Source: Ornithomonoglobus_A sp045537455 (lineage in GTDB: Bacteria; Bacillota; Clostridia; UBA1381). Taken from it: 30,584 nt of DNA. Positions 10,201 through 18,047 of the stretch are shown here, piece after piece. Below the pieces are notes generated by a model, which was not told the DNA's origin, searched no databases, and was given only the letters and a program-made list of their open reading frames with translations. Positions within the stretch are counted from its first letter, which is position 1. The number at the start of each line of letters is the position of its first letter. The stretch spans positions 1-30,584 of the forward strand of contig JAZSPM010000095.1 of NCBI GenBank assembly GCA_045537455.1. The letters run 5' to 3'. The translations under genes and the position numbers were made by a program.

Positions 10201-10715
10201 TTATGAATACTCTTATGGACAGAAATGTATTCATAAGAAATAAGCAGGCAATCCCTTACGGAGGCTTTGCGACTTTGAAGATTAAGATAGATTCTCTTGA
10301 AGCATGGCAGTTATTTGGCGGAATTTCATTTGAGAAACCTAGCAACGGACTTAGCGCAAATGATTTATACAGCTTGATTCTTTCAAAGGATGCAAACGGA
10401 AATTACTCAGCAGAAATGCAGAAGTATAAAAACGAAGGCGGTCAGACTGAATTCCTGACGATTGTAAATGACGGAATCATAAAGCCTGGCGAATGGAATG
10501 ACGTTGCTTTAGGTACAATTCCGACTGAAGAGGGTACAAGATTTATAGTTGTTGTAAATGATAAGCTTGTATATGATTATTTTGACAGCTATGATAAGGG
10601 ATGTTATTATCTGGAAAGCTACTTTATGGCTCACAGAGCAAATGAAAACAGTCAGACGGAGTATGCAAAGAGTGATATGACGTATGATGAGATTATGGCG
10701 ATTGTAAATCAATAA
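7218..10715 (+). CDS. Secreted right-handed parallel beta-helix protein, GH141-like
   Basis: 1165 aa. Signal peptide (cleavage near SYA|SG, residue 27). Residues 75-105 carry the IFISNDGSDSNDG..PF.T..RAL strand common at the start of parallel beta-helix lyases and glycosidases. The segment EELDSEGEWYLDRSTGKLY matches the block seen in GH141-like proteins. The helix core includes N-D530-G-A-P-Y-Y and RGLYF-D567-E568-GG, which align with acidic positions in the paralogue at 12640. C-terminal parts are an FN3-like domain (about 790-875), a helical FIVAR-like stretch (about 880-965) and a final jelly-roll domain. It probably binds or cleaves a complex plant polysaccharide such as a pectin or xylan side chain; substrate and activity are inferred. 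AAGGAGGAG lies 5 nt before the ATG. It has no SLH repeat of its own. Confidence 0.85.
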   Translation: MKKKALIRAAAAVMFAVLLPVYNSYASGFADTINNLVYSLEGVVDYTNTNSKERFHQRMDEMPDEIRVILPFEVTGENQIFISNDGSDSNDGSFERPFKTVKRALKYIEGIDATVRKKGMVIYLREGTYTITEALKMNGKHSGVYDAPLYISAYNNEKVTFTSSTAIHISDFKPVTDEAIKSRFYPEVRDKIVEVSLPDYGITDYGTVYCQERDYQTQTLDPVLFCDTEQMTLARYPNNSVLRVGERVDDPAVHASQPEGEKTFEWKMADDRALNWATLDETRVFAYFAYNYIPEYKKILSIDRENLTMKVLGQFGTVNQRVFRTTAENTYYFYNVLEELDSEGEWYLDRSTGKLYIYPPSYSDENSTIYLSIKDNNIFDGNDMKNVVFNGIEFKNIVSKAINVTYSDYVVVQNCEFINCSAGAAYLDYCTNSGVTTCYFLSCPGNAVSMIQERYEDPYVYDLVPRNNFVQNCLLEGGRDKHTKIMVRANGAVISHNLGIDSTHGHFAGDGINWYLEYNESAGGDKIQNDGAPYYTGGSAGDYIVARYNYLHHPSDKPEYGRGLYFDEGGSFFLAYGNICHGGDYGSFAHNGKFGSWYNNIFLENRKAAATSANYYSQYKRHRERAFYTHESSWYCMANRYAIDPTTYNWIKIFPEHMEYFDNIYEYHDFLNSNPPEEMGEVETWLLEANYFYLANNLHLGGGHEIAITSRDTIINENNYEVTKEDFADYDNADFTVVNQELLAKMPGFEQIPMKKIGLIRDCDMWRDLKMGEFKTPMFPKSGYENRVAPADINLEWLKVKGASFYRLIIAEDEAFANIVYDTVLPQPYAVVDLIPDKHYYYKIIAQSMAMGFDFAEVESGVYEFYTMTTEEANAVSKAEKKELRERLMKAQSICDAIVEGTEAGQYPVGTKLDFQSYINNVMAYMEETNVQGYIDDKLAELNRKIFDIQKTVKQGIVIQIEPSSDKWEKLISATVAGGQDKAIELRNDESGNLVMNTLMDRNVFIRNKQAIPYGGFATLKIKIDSLEAWQLFGGISFEKPSNGLSANDLYSLILSKDANGNYSAEMQKYKNEGGQTEFLTIVNDGIIKPGEWNDVALGTIPTEEGTRFIVVVNDKLVYDYFDSYDKGCYYLESYFMAHRANENSQTEYAKSDMTYDEIMAIVNQ

Positions 10716-10738
10716 TTTATTTGATACCTTTCGGTTGT

Positions 10739-10777
10739 TATGCAGACACAACAGCCTGCATATGCTATGTCTGCATA
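10739..10777. promoter_or_regulatory. 10-bp inverted repeat, possible operator or hairpin
   Basis: TATGCAGACA (10739-10748) and its perfect complement TGTCTGCATA (10768-10777) flank 19 nt that contain a second palindrome, GCATATGC (10758-10765). It lies just upstream of a possible extended -10 box. It could be an operator for the unseen partner regulator of the kinase or a transcript hairpin. No U tract follows, so it is unlikely to be a terminator. Confidence 0.5.
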
Positions 10778-10787
10778 TAAAACTGTT

Positions 10788-10796
10788 TGGTATAAG
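10788..10796 (+). promoter_or_regulatory. Possible extended -10 promoter for the kinase gene
   Basis: TGGTATAAG fits an extended -10 (TGnTATAAT) with one mismatch. No good -35 box stands 17 nt upstream; an inverted repeat occupies that region instead, which would suit an activator-dependent promoter. This is weak evidence, given only because it lies in the largest gap of an otherwise tightly packed cluster, 71 nt before the chosen start codon. Confidence 0.25.
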
Positions 10797-10802
10797 CAGA
10801 TG

Positions 10803-10829
10803 CTGCGGAACGGGATTTCCGTTTCGCAG
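10803..10829 (+). promoter_or_regulatory. 11-bp hairpin in the kinase leader
   Basis: The stem CTGCGGAACGG pairs with CCGTTTCGCAG (one G-T wobble) around a 5-nt loop. It is followed by TGTTTGTAAT, too short a U run for a convincing intrinsic terminator. It lies 38 nt before the kinase start codon and may partly terminate or uncouple kinase expression from the upstream structural genes. Confidence 0.45.
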
Positions 10830-10866
10830 TGTTTGTAATAAGAGATTATTTCGGAGGTGTGCCCGG

Positions 10867-12636
10867 ATGTTTGATTTTAAAACTATTATGAATAATATAA
10901 AAAATCTTGAGTGGAAGAAGTATTTTTATAAAAATCTTCTTATTTGTTCGCTTGTGATTTTTTTCGTTTTTTCAGTTATAACAATAGCTCTTACAAGCGG
11001 GTACAGTAGGGCGGTAGACAATGAGCTTAACAGATACTGTATGGAAGTGTCTTATAATGTTAAAGACAGAGTAAATAAAATACTTGATATTATGTCTGAC
11101 AGCTACAGCGAATTTTTGGGGACTTATAATGATGATGTAAGAGTAGCAGCGTATTCTGAGGATATTACAACAAAAAACGGACGTGATTCAGTGACTGTTA
11201 TAAAAAAAGCTATGAATACCTATGCTTCGGACCCCGGATATGTAGACAGTATCTATTTTTATTTCCCCAAGAGCCAATATATTATATCAAACAGTACATA
11301 TTTTTCGGGTGGATTCAGAAATAAGGCTCATGATACTCAATGGATAGAGGAATATGAAAGAAACGGCAAAACAGTAAGTATAAGAACTGTAAAAATACGT
11401 GGCGTGAGCAAGTCTTATTTTACAGTGATTAAGCCTCTGAATGTCGGAGGTGATAATCTTGTGGCATATAATATTGACGTTGAAGGATTTTTTGATTCCA
11501 CAAATGAAGATTTGCGTGAATTCTATATTGTAGATGATAATAACAGCATTATTTACGGAACCGATACCAATTTAATTGGAGCAAAGCTTGAAAATATGGG
11601 TAAAAAGGGTGAAAAAATAAGAGAGTCACTTGCCAATAGTTCAAAAGGAGTTAAGAGCAGTAACAACGTGATTTTTGTCTCTGAAAAGGTTAGTGATGGT
11701 ACATACAGTATAGTAATGGGAATAGATTCAATTCAGCACGATAAGCAGATTGGCAGAATAAGAGCCATGATGATTTTTATTATATTATTAGTTGCTTTTG
11801 TAACGGTTGTTCTGGCGTTTTTTATAGTATCAGAATTTTATAATAATATTTTAGACCTCGTGCTTGTTATTGACGGTAAAGAAAGAAAAAACAAAAGAAG
11901 CTTCAGAGAGATTAAATTTGTAAAGAATAAAATAATGACAATGCTTGATAAAAACTCAAAAATAGAGAATGAACTTGCAAACAGGATTGAGCTTGTAAGC
12001 AAAACAAAAATGGAAACACTTCAAAGTCAGTTGAATTCCCATTTTCTTTATAATACTCTGGGACTTATAAGTGCTATAGATATACTTGAAAATAAATGTG
12101 ATACAAAAACCGTAAAAGCTATTGCAGGACTTTCGGATATATTACGGTTTGCATTAAGCAAAGAAAGCTATACAGCACCTTTATCGCAGGAACTGATATA
12201 CATGAAAAAATATCTTGATATTCAGAGATTAAGATATAATGATAAATTTGATTATTATGAAGAAATTGACGAAAGCTTACTTGATATAAATATAATAAAA
12301 ATGATTATTCAGCCATTGATGGAAAATGCTGTTTTTCATGGTATAGCACCAAGTACAAAACGGTGTAAATTGATGCTTAAAATATATAAAGATGGGGATA
12401 TACTTAAAATTCAGGTTTCTGATGACGGAGTAGGAATGACGCAGGATAAAGTAAAATCATTACGTGAGGAATTTCTTAAGGGGGTTATATCCGACGTACA
12501 GACTCACGGACTGCTTAGCGTAAATCAAAGATGTATGCTTTTCTACGGGCCTGAATACGGATGTGAGGTTGAGTGTGAAAACGGGGTTACGACGGTTACT
12601 GTAAAACATCCTATTTTACAAAAACGGGAGGATTAA
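10867..12636 (+). CDS. YesM-type sensor histidine kinase
   Basis: 589 aa from the ATG at 10867. An in-frame ATG at 10735 is rejected because GGAGG stands 8-12 nt before 10867 and the upstream residues are Cys/Arg-rich and unlike the family. TM1 is about residues 21-43, an extracellular sensor (likely dCache-type) about 45-297, and TM2 about 300-325. The HisKA_5 motif QLNS-H392-FLYNTL holds the phospho-acceptor, and the ATPase domain shows N487 in MENAVFHG and DDGVGM at 519-524. The usual QxNPHFLYN proline is Ser, and the usual G(I/L)GL box reads HGLL. YesM kinases pair with AraC-type YesN regulators and often sense glycans (in Bacillus subtilis, rhamnogalacturonan degradation). No response regulator is adjacent. 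It ends 3 nt before the next beta-helix gene, and that gene's ribosome site lies inside the kinase 3' end, implying translational coupling. Confidence 0.92.
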   Translation: MFDFKTIMNNIKNLEWKKYFYKNLLICSLVIFFVFSVITIALTSGYSRAVDNELNRYCMEVSYNVKDRVNKILDIMSDSYSEFLGTYNDDVRVAAYSEDITTKNGRDSVTVIKKAMNTYASDPGYVDSIYFYFPKSQYIISNSTYFSGGFRNKAHDTQWIEEYERNGKTVSIRTVKIRGVSKSYFTVIKPLNVGGDNLVAYNIDVEGFFDSTNEDLREFYIVDDNNSIIYGTDTNLIGAKLENMGKKGEKIRESLANSSKGVKSSNNVIFVSEKVSDGTYSIVMGIDSIQHDKQIGRIRAMMIFIILLVAFVTVVLAFFIVSEFYNNILDLVLVIDGKERKNKRSFREIKFVKNKIMTMLDKNSKIENELANRIELVSKTKMETLQSQLNSHFLYNTLGLISAIDILENKCDTKTVKAIAGLSDILRFALSKESYTAPLSQELIYMKKYLDIQRLRYNDKFDYYEEIDESLLDINIIKMIIQPLMENAVFHGIAPSTKRCKLMLKIYKDGDILKIQVSDDGVGMTQDKVKSLREEFLKGVISDVQTHGLLSVNQRCMLFYGPEYGCEVECENGVTTVTVKHPILQKRED

Positions 12637-12639
12637 GAT

Positions 12640-15600
12640 ATGAAAAACAAGAAGCTTGTATCGATTATGATTGCGTGCAATATAGGTATTAATTTTATGA
12701 TACCGGTATATGCAGAGAATAATACGCTTGATATTAATTTTGGTGAGCTTCTCACATTACAGGAGCAAAACGGATATGCTCCTTTTGAAGGGGCTGATAT
12801 GCTTGAAAATTTTTATCAGGCAAAGGCAGAGCTGCCGGAAGAAATCCCTGTATTAAATTCATTTGAAGTAAGCGGAGCGAATGTGTTTTTTGTGGATGAT
12901 GAAGGTAATGACGGAGCAGAGGGCTCGCAGGAAGCACCACTTGCGACGGTGTCGGAAGCGTTAAACAGAATTTCTGGGCTGTCACAAGGTGAGCGTGATG
13001 GAGGAAGTGTGATATATCTCAGAGATGGTGAATATCATCTTAGCAATGCTTTAAATATTACATCTTCGAATACGTCTGATAACGCATCACTTTTTATTTC
13101 GGCATATGATAATGAAAATGCAGTTATAACTGCAAATGAAAGTGTGCCGTTAACTCTTGCTCAAAAAGTAACAAAGGAAAATACAAAGCTTCTTACATAC
13201 AGCCGTATAAATAATAATGCAATAGGAAGGTTGTATTATATAAGCTATGAAGCTATGGGATTTGATAAAATTCCTTATGACAGCGTATTTTATATGAATG
13301 ATATGCCGATGTATGTTTCAAGATACCCAAATCAGGGAACGGATACGGTAGAGAGTGTAATAAAAGACGGTTCATATATAAATAGTGAGGGTTTTGTAAG
13401 AACAGGTCTGCCAATGGAATGGAAATCACAGGATGAGCATCCTTTTACATGGAATGATACAGGCAATATTCATATGTTCGGCAGAATAGCAAACGAATGG
13501 TCATTGACTGACGGTATAGTATGGTTTGATGATAATAGCAGGACGGTAAAATCCACAAGTGCAATTACTCCTAATTATTCGCCGGTAACTACGAATTTCT
13601 GGGGTTCAATATCAAGCACATATTACTACTCAAATATTTTTGAAGAGCTTGATACATTCGGTGAATGGTTTGCTGATGATGAGGCTCAGCGGTTTTATTT
13701 CTATTTGTCTGAAAATACAGATATAAACAATACTGTTATAAATTATAGACAGCATGAAGGCTATGCAATTAATATAAACGGAGCTGACAATATAGTAATT
13801 AATGATATAACAATTTCTTATGTAGATAATGGTATTAATATTAATGACAGCAATAATGTTGTCATACAGAACTGCCATATAAATAATATTCAGTCTTTGG
13901 CAGTGAGGATGAATAATACGGAAAAATGCGGAATTTTAAATTCGGATATAAGAGATATAAAAAGCTCATATGCCGTAACTGTAACGCAATCATCAGAAAG
14001 AACCTCGGAGCTTGTACCAAGACGTAATTTTATACAAAATTCGTATATAGGAAATGTGTCACAGGCAATCAACATCAGCAATTCGACAGGTAATATATTT
14101 TCTCATAACCTTATAGAAAATACAAGCTATTCGGCTGTAAACCTTTCAGGTGCAGAAAATATATTTGAGTATAACGAATTTTCAAGTGTTGCAAATAAGA
14201 TTACAGATGCCGGCGGAATATATGTCGGAGGTGATATTAAAAACAGAGCAAACACAATAAGATATAATTATTTCCATGATTCAAGACCTGATAAGAAGAA
14301 TGCACGTGCCATTTATAATGACGACTGCTCGGATATGAGTTGGAATTATGGGAATGTAGTTAAAAATTTCAGCTATGGACTCTTTCAGCACAGCGGTGAT
14401 GACCATGTTATAATGGATAATGTTGTTATAAATGCAGGTACTTACATAAGAAACAGTGCTGATTATGCTGTTCAGGAGACGATAATGAAAAATTATTTCT
14501 TCCAGAGTACACCACAGTTTATAACGGGATATGTAAATAATAATCTCGGAAGCAGTACCACATGGCAGACGAGATATAATGGTATCCTTAAAGAGAAGTA
14601 TGAACAGGTGCTGAGTGCAAAAGCAGGATATGACAAGGATTGCGATGGGATTTATCAGAAAATATATAATGTAATCACAAGGAAGAATGTTGCATCAGAT
14701 TATGCTAATGCGGACGATGTTCAAAATTGCGTTGACCTTGTTGCAGATACAGGTTGTTATTATCTGAATAACACATATGTTGTTCCGGGAAGCCGTTACA
14801 GTAACGGTTATGGCCCGTCAAACTACGGTCTGTATAATGTATGCGAGCCTGATAATGGTGGAAAACCATACGTTATATATCTTGACGAAGAAGATTATGA
14901 TGTTTCAGAGCTTGTAGCAAATATGGGACTTAAAGACAGCAATATCCGTGAAGCAGAAGCACCGCAGATTTATATGGAGCAGAAAAAGGAATTTGCAATA
15001 GACGAATTTACGGGTGTTTCATGGAGCGAATCATCAAATTGCAGTTATTATAAAGCGGAGTTTGCAACGGACAGCAATTTTGAAAATATTGTAATAAGCT
15101 ATGATACCGCTGATAATGAATATCCTGTTTATAGATATACTTACGATAAAGAAAATGATGTTAATGTGAAGAATAAAACAAGCGATTATGAGTTTCTTAC
15201 AGATACGCCTTATTTTGTAAGAGTTACAGCAGTAAGCCTTGCAAGCTGCACAGATAACAGCAGTGATGTTTCTGATACGGTTGAGTTTATTCTGCGTGAC
15301 AGCTTGAATAATAAAAAAGAGAATATAGTAGCAGAGAGCTATTTCGGAATGACAAGCATGAAAATAAAGCTTAAAGGAATCGTACCTGATTATCTTTTAA
15401 ATGAACAGGATAAGCAGATTACATTAGTAATGTACGAGGACGGAAGTGATTTGGAAACGCTTGACTCAATCAGTTATATAGCTCAGATAAATCCGCAAAA
15501 AGACGGAAGCTTTGATTATATTTTCAGCAACGGTATTACGGATAAAACAAGAATAAGAGTAAAGGCAGGGGCTGATGATATTACTGATGAAGTATTTAAA

Positions 15601-15906
15601 AGCAGTACGGAAAATGTTACAGAAATAAGCTTCACATCAGACCTTGCAGATATAAATAAAATAATAACAGCTGTGGCAAATGTTAATAATATGTTTGGTG
15701 TTACGAATAGATGTAAGGTTATTGTTGCCGCATACGGTGAAAAGGGACAGCTTATAGGCTGTAAAACCACTGACAGCGATGAGATTGCTTTAGGCGAAAC
15801 AGCAAATATTTCAAATACATATACAGTACCCGAGGGAACAAAATCAGCAAAAGCGTTTATATGGAATGAGGTAGATATGAAGCCTCTTGCAGAAGCAATA
15901 CATTAA
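12640..15906 (+). CDS. Secreted right-handed beta-helix protein, GH141-like, with surface C-terminal modules
   Basis: 1088 aa, paralogue of the protein at 7218. Signal peptide with cleavage near VYA|EN (residue 26). The N-terminal block has VFFVDDEGNDG..GSQEAPLATV, then VIYLRDGEY. The EELDTFGEWF block and the helix motifs D523-AGGIYVGG, NTIRYNYFHD and AIYN-D561-D562 are typical of GH141-like parallel beta-helix glycosidases; these Asp residues are catalytic candidates. C-terminal to the helix are an FN3-like domain (about 770-885), a beta domain with DGSFDYIF (near 955) resembling the N-terminal domain of the SLH protein at 2877, and a terminal domain with VIVAAYGEKGQLIG homologous to the end of the first gene. 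GGAGGAT lies within the kinase stop region. Likely an extracellular glycan-degrading or -binding protein; substrate unknown. Confidence 0.87.
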   Translation: MKNKKLVSIMIACNIGINFMIPVYAENNTLDINFGELLTLQEQNGYAPFEGADMLENFYQAKAELPEEIPVLNSFEVSGANVFFVDDEGNDGAEGSQEAPLATVSEALNRISGLSQGERDGGSVIYLRDGEYHLSNALNITSSNTSDNASLFISAYDNENAVITANESVPLTLAQKVTKENTKLLTYSRINNNAIGRLYYISYEAMGFDKIPYDSVFYMNDMPMYVSRYPNQGTDTVESVIKDGSYINSEGFVRTGLPMEWKSQDEHPFTWNDTGNIHMFGRIANEWSLTDGIVWFDDNSRTVKSTSAITPNYSPVTTNFWGSISSTYYYSNIFEELDTFGEWFADDEAQRFYFYLSENTDINNTVINYRQHEGYAININGADNIVINDITISYVDNGININDSNNVVIQNCHINNIQSLAVRMNNTEKCGILNSDIRDIKSSYAVTVTQSSERTSELVPRRNFIQNSYIGNVSQAINISNSTGNIFSHNLIENTSYSAVNLSGAENIFEYNEFSSVANKITDAGGIYVGGDIKNRANTIRYNYFHDSRPDKKNARAIYNDDCSDMSWNYGNVVKNFSYGLFQHSGDDHVIMDNVVINAGTYIRNSADYAVQETIMKNYFFQSTPQFITGYVNNNLGSSTTWQTRYNGILKEKYEQVLSAKAGYDKDCDGIYQKIYNVITRKNVASDYANADDVQNCVDLVADTGCYYLNNTYVVPGSRYSNGYGPSNYGLYNVCEPDNGGKPYVIYLDEEDYDVSELVANMGLKDSNIREAEAPQIYMEQKKEFAIDEFTGVSWSESSNCSYYKAEFATDSNFENIVISYDTADNEYPVYRYTYDKENDVNVKNKTSDYEFLTDTPYFVRVTAVSLASCTDNSSDVSDTVEFILRDSLNNKKENIVAESYFGMTSMKIKLKGIVPDYLLNEQDKQITLVMYEDGSDLETLDSISYIAQINPQKDGSFDYIFSNGITDKTRIRVKAGADDITDEVFKSSTENVTEISFTSDLADINKIITAVANVNNMFGVTNRCKVIVAAYGEKGQLIGCKTTDSDEIALGETANISNTYTVPEGTKSAKAFIWNEVDMKPLAEAIH

Positions 15907-15918
15907 AGGAGAAGGACA

Positions 15919-17967
15919 ATGTATAAAGAATTACTTTCAAGAATGAAAATAGAGGATAAAGCAGATATGCTTACAGGCATTGAAATGAATACAAAGGTAA
16001 AGCCGGAATACGGCATTACCGAAACTATTGAAATGTCGGACGGGCCTTCGGGTGTAAGATGTATAGTAAAGAATCCTCCTGAAATTAAGGGCGGAGATAT
16101 TGCGTTTCCATGTCCTGCAGCACAGGCCGCAACATGGAATACGGAGCTTATAGAGCGTGGTGGGAATCAGCTTGCACTTAACTGCATTGCAAGAGGTGTG
16201 AGCATGATACTTGCTCCCGGAGTTAATATAGTAAGAAGTCCTCTTTGCGGAAGAAATTATGAGTATTTTTCAGAGGATCCGTATCTTTCAGGTGAAATGG
16301 GAGCGGCATATATCAAAGGTGTTCAGGACTATGGCGTAGGAACGAGCGTTAAGCATTATGCGGCGAATCAGCAGGAAAATCACCGCAGAGTTGTGAATGC
16401 GGAAATTTCGGAGCGTGCGTTAAGAGAAATTTATTTGACTGTGTTTGAAATTATCGTAAAAAAGACTAATCCGACGTCGGTTATGTGTGCGTATAATAAA
16501 GTGAATGGTCATTACTGTTCAGAAAATAAAAAGCTTTTAACTGACATTTTAAAAGACGAATGGGGTTATGACGGTGCCGTCATTTCCGACTGGGGTGCTG
16601 TTTATGATGTTGCAAAGGCAGTTAAAGCAGGAACAGACCTTGTTATGCCTTCCAGAAAAAACATAATAGAAGAGGTTATGCAGGCACTGCAGAATAAAGA
16701 AATTACGGAAGCAGAAATAGACAAGGCAGTAACAAATGTGCTTAATATGGTAAAAAGAATTAATGAAATGCCAAAGCCTGCAGAAAGCTTTGACAGAGCA
16801 AAAGCACATGAGGTTACGGTGGAAATGGCAAGAGAAAGTATTACACTTTTGAAAAATGATAATATTTTGCCGATTAAACAGGGGCAGTATAAAAAAATCG
16901 GTGTTGTCGGATATTTTGGAGATAAGCCTACATTAGGCGGCGGAGGCGGAAGCGGTGTTGTATCTGTTGAAGATGAGAGTATTGATTCGCCGTTGGAGTA
17001 CATAAAGAAATACGCAGAAGAGGTTATGTATGCACCGTTATACGATGAGCTTGGCGGAAATGTCAGCTTTGCTAATATGATTGACATTCAGAACATTGCA
17101 AAGGAATGTGAAATAATAATCATGTTTGCCGGTAATCATCCGTATTGGGAGGTAGAAGGCGAGGACAGAGACAGTCTTGAACTACCGACACATATGATTC
17201 GTCTTGCAGATGAGTGTTCAAGATTTTGCAAAAATACAGTTATAGTAACACAGACGGGTTCGGCATATGCACCGTTTATGAGACTCGTACAGCCTAAGGC
17301 TATTGTACAGATGTGGTTTGCCGGCGAGGGCGGAGGTCAGGCGATTGCAGATGTTCTGTTTGGAAAGGCAAATCCGAGTGGAAAGCTTCCTGTGACATTT
17401 ATGAAGGAAATTAATCCTGATGTAAAATTCTGTGCAGATGGAAGATATATGGATTATAAGGATGGCTTGTTTGTGGGCTACAGATATTATGATGAGCATA
17501 CGGACAAAATATGGTATCCGTTCGGACATGGCTTGTCATATACGACATTTGAGTATTCTGATATTAAGGTTACATCAGAGGATTCATTATCTGCTGAGGT
17601 ATCGTTTGATATTACAAATAAAGGAGCTATGGCAGGTAAAGAGGTTTGTCAGGTGTATGTTGCACCGCTTGAAAGTTCTGTTCTTCGACCGATAAAGGAA
17701 TTAAAGGGATTTGAAAAAATTTCGCTTGAGCCGGGGGAAACAAAACGTGTAAAGATATTTCTTAATGAGCGTGCTTTTGCGTATTATAACACTAATATAA
17801 ATGATTGGCACGCAGAATCGGGTAAGTATGACATCCTTGTAGGAGCGTCATCGCAGGATATAAGATTATCTGCTCAAATAGAAATTATAAATCATGACGA
17901 GTATACAATAAACAGAGAAAAATGGTCAAACATCACCGATAAGCTTATTATGGCAGGGGATGAATAA
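15919..17967 (+). CDS. Glycoside hydrolase family 3 beta-glycosidase
   Basis: 682 aa. No signal peptide, so probably cytoplasmic, hydrolysing imported oligosaccharides from the non-reducing end. The TIM barrel spans about 1-300 with GRNYEYFSEDP, SVKHYAANQQE and the nucleophile D224 in VISDWGA. The alpha/beta sandwich domain (about 320-540) contains VEGEDR; E413 is the probable acid/base by analogy with EG.DR in other GH3 enzymes. FGHGLSYTTF follows, then an FN3-like domain (about 560-660) with GKEVCQVYV and ELKGFEK. Family length and order are normal. Substrate (beta-glucoside, xyloside or other) cannot be read from sequence. AAAGGAG precedes the ATG; it starts 12 nt after the beta-helix gene and is the last gene of the + strand cluster. 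No transporter for its substrate is visible here. Confidence 0.95.
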   Translation: MYKELLSRMKIEDKADMLTGIEMNTKVKPEYGITETIEMSDGPSGVRCIVKNPPEIKGGDIAFPCPAAQAATWNTELIERGGNQLALNCIARGVSMILAPGVNIVRSPLCGRNYEYFSEDPYLSGEMGAAYIKGVQDYGVGTSVKHYAANQQENHRRVVNAEISERALREIYLTVFEIIVKKTNPTSVMCAYNKVNGHYCSENKKLLTDILKDEWGYDGAVISDWGAVYDVAKAVKAGTDLVMPSRKNIIEEVMQALQNKEITEAEIDKAVTNVLNMVKRINEMPKPAESFDRAKAHEVTVEMARESITLLKNDNILPIKQGQYKKIGVVGYFGDKPTLGGGGGSGVVSVEDESIDSPLEYIKKYAEEVMYAPLYDELGGNVSFANMIDIQNIAKECEIIIMFAGNHPYWEVEGEDRDSLELPTHMIRLADECSRFCKNTVIVTQTGSAYAPFMRLVQPKAIVQMWFAGEGGGQAIADVLFGKANPSGKLPVTFMKEINPDVKFCADGRYMDYKDGLFVGYRYYDEHTDKIWYPFGHGLSYTTFEYSDIKVTSEDSLSAEVSFDITNKGAMAGKEVCQVYVAPLESSVLRPIKELKGFEKISLEPGETKRVKIFLNERAFAYYNTNINDWHAESGKYDILVGASSQDIRLSAQIEIINHDEYTINREKWSNITDKLIMAGDE

Positions 17968-18007
17968 GATATTCTTTTAAAGGGACATCTTTGTTGGAAT
18001 TTCAAAT

Positions 18008-18044
18008 AAAAAGGCTGTGATTCAATCAGAATCACAGCCTTTTT
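18008..18044. terminator. Bidirectional intrinsic terminator
   Basis: A 16-bp perfect stem (18008-18023 with 18029-18044) around a 5-nt loop, with A-rich left arm and T-rich right arm, followed by T residues. Positioned between the GH3 gene (+) and the 3' end of aspS (-), it can terminate both. Confidence 0.93.
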
Positions 18045-18047
18045 TAA

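Noticed and set aside
10735..10866. N-terminal extension of the histidine kinase from the ATG at 10735
   Set aside because: The translated stretch is Cys/Arg-rich and crosses two hairpins; the strong ribosome site lies before 10867.
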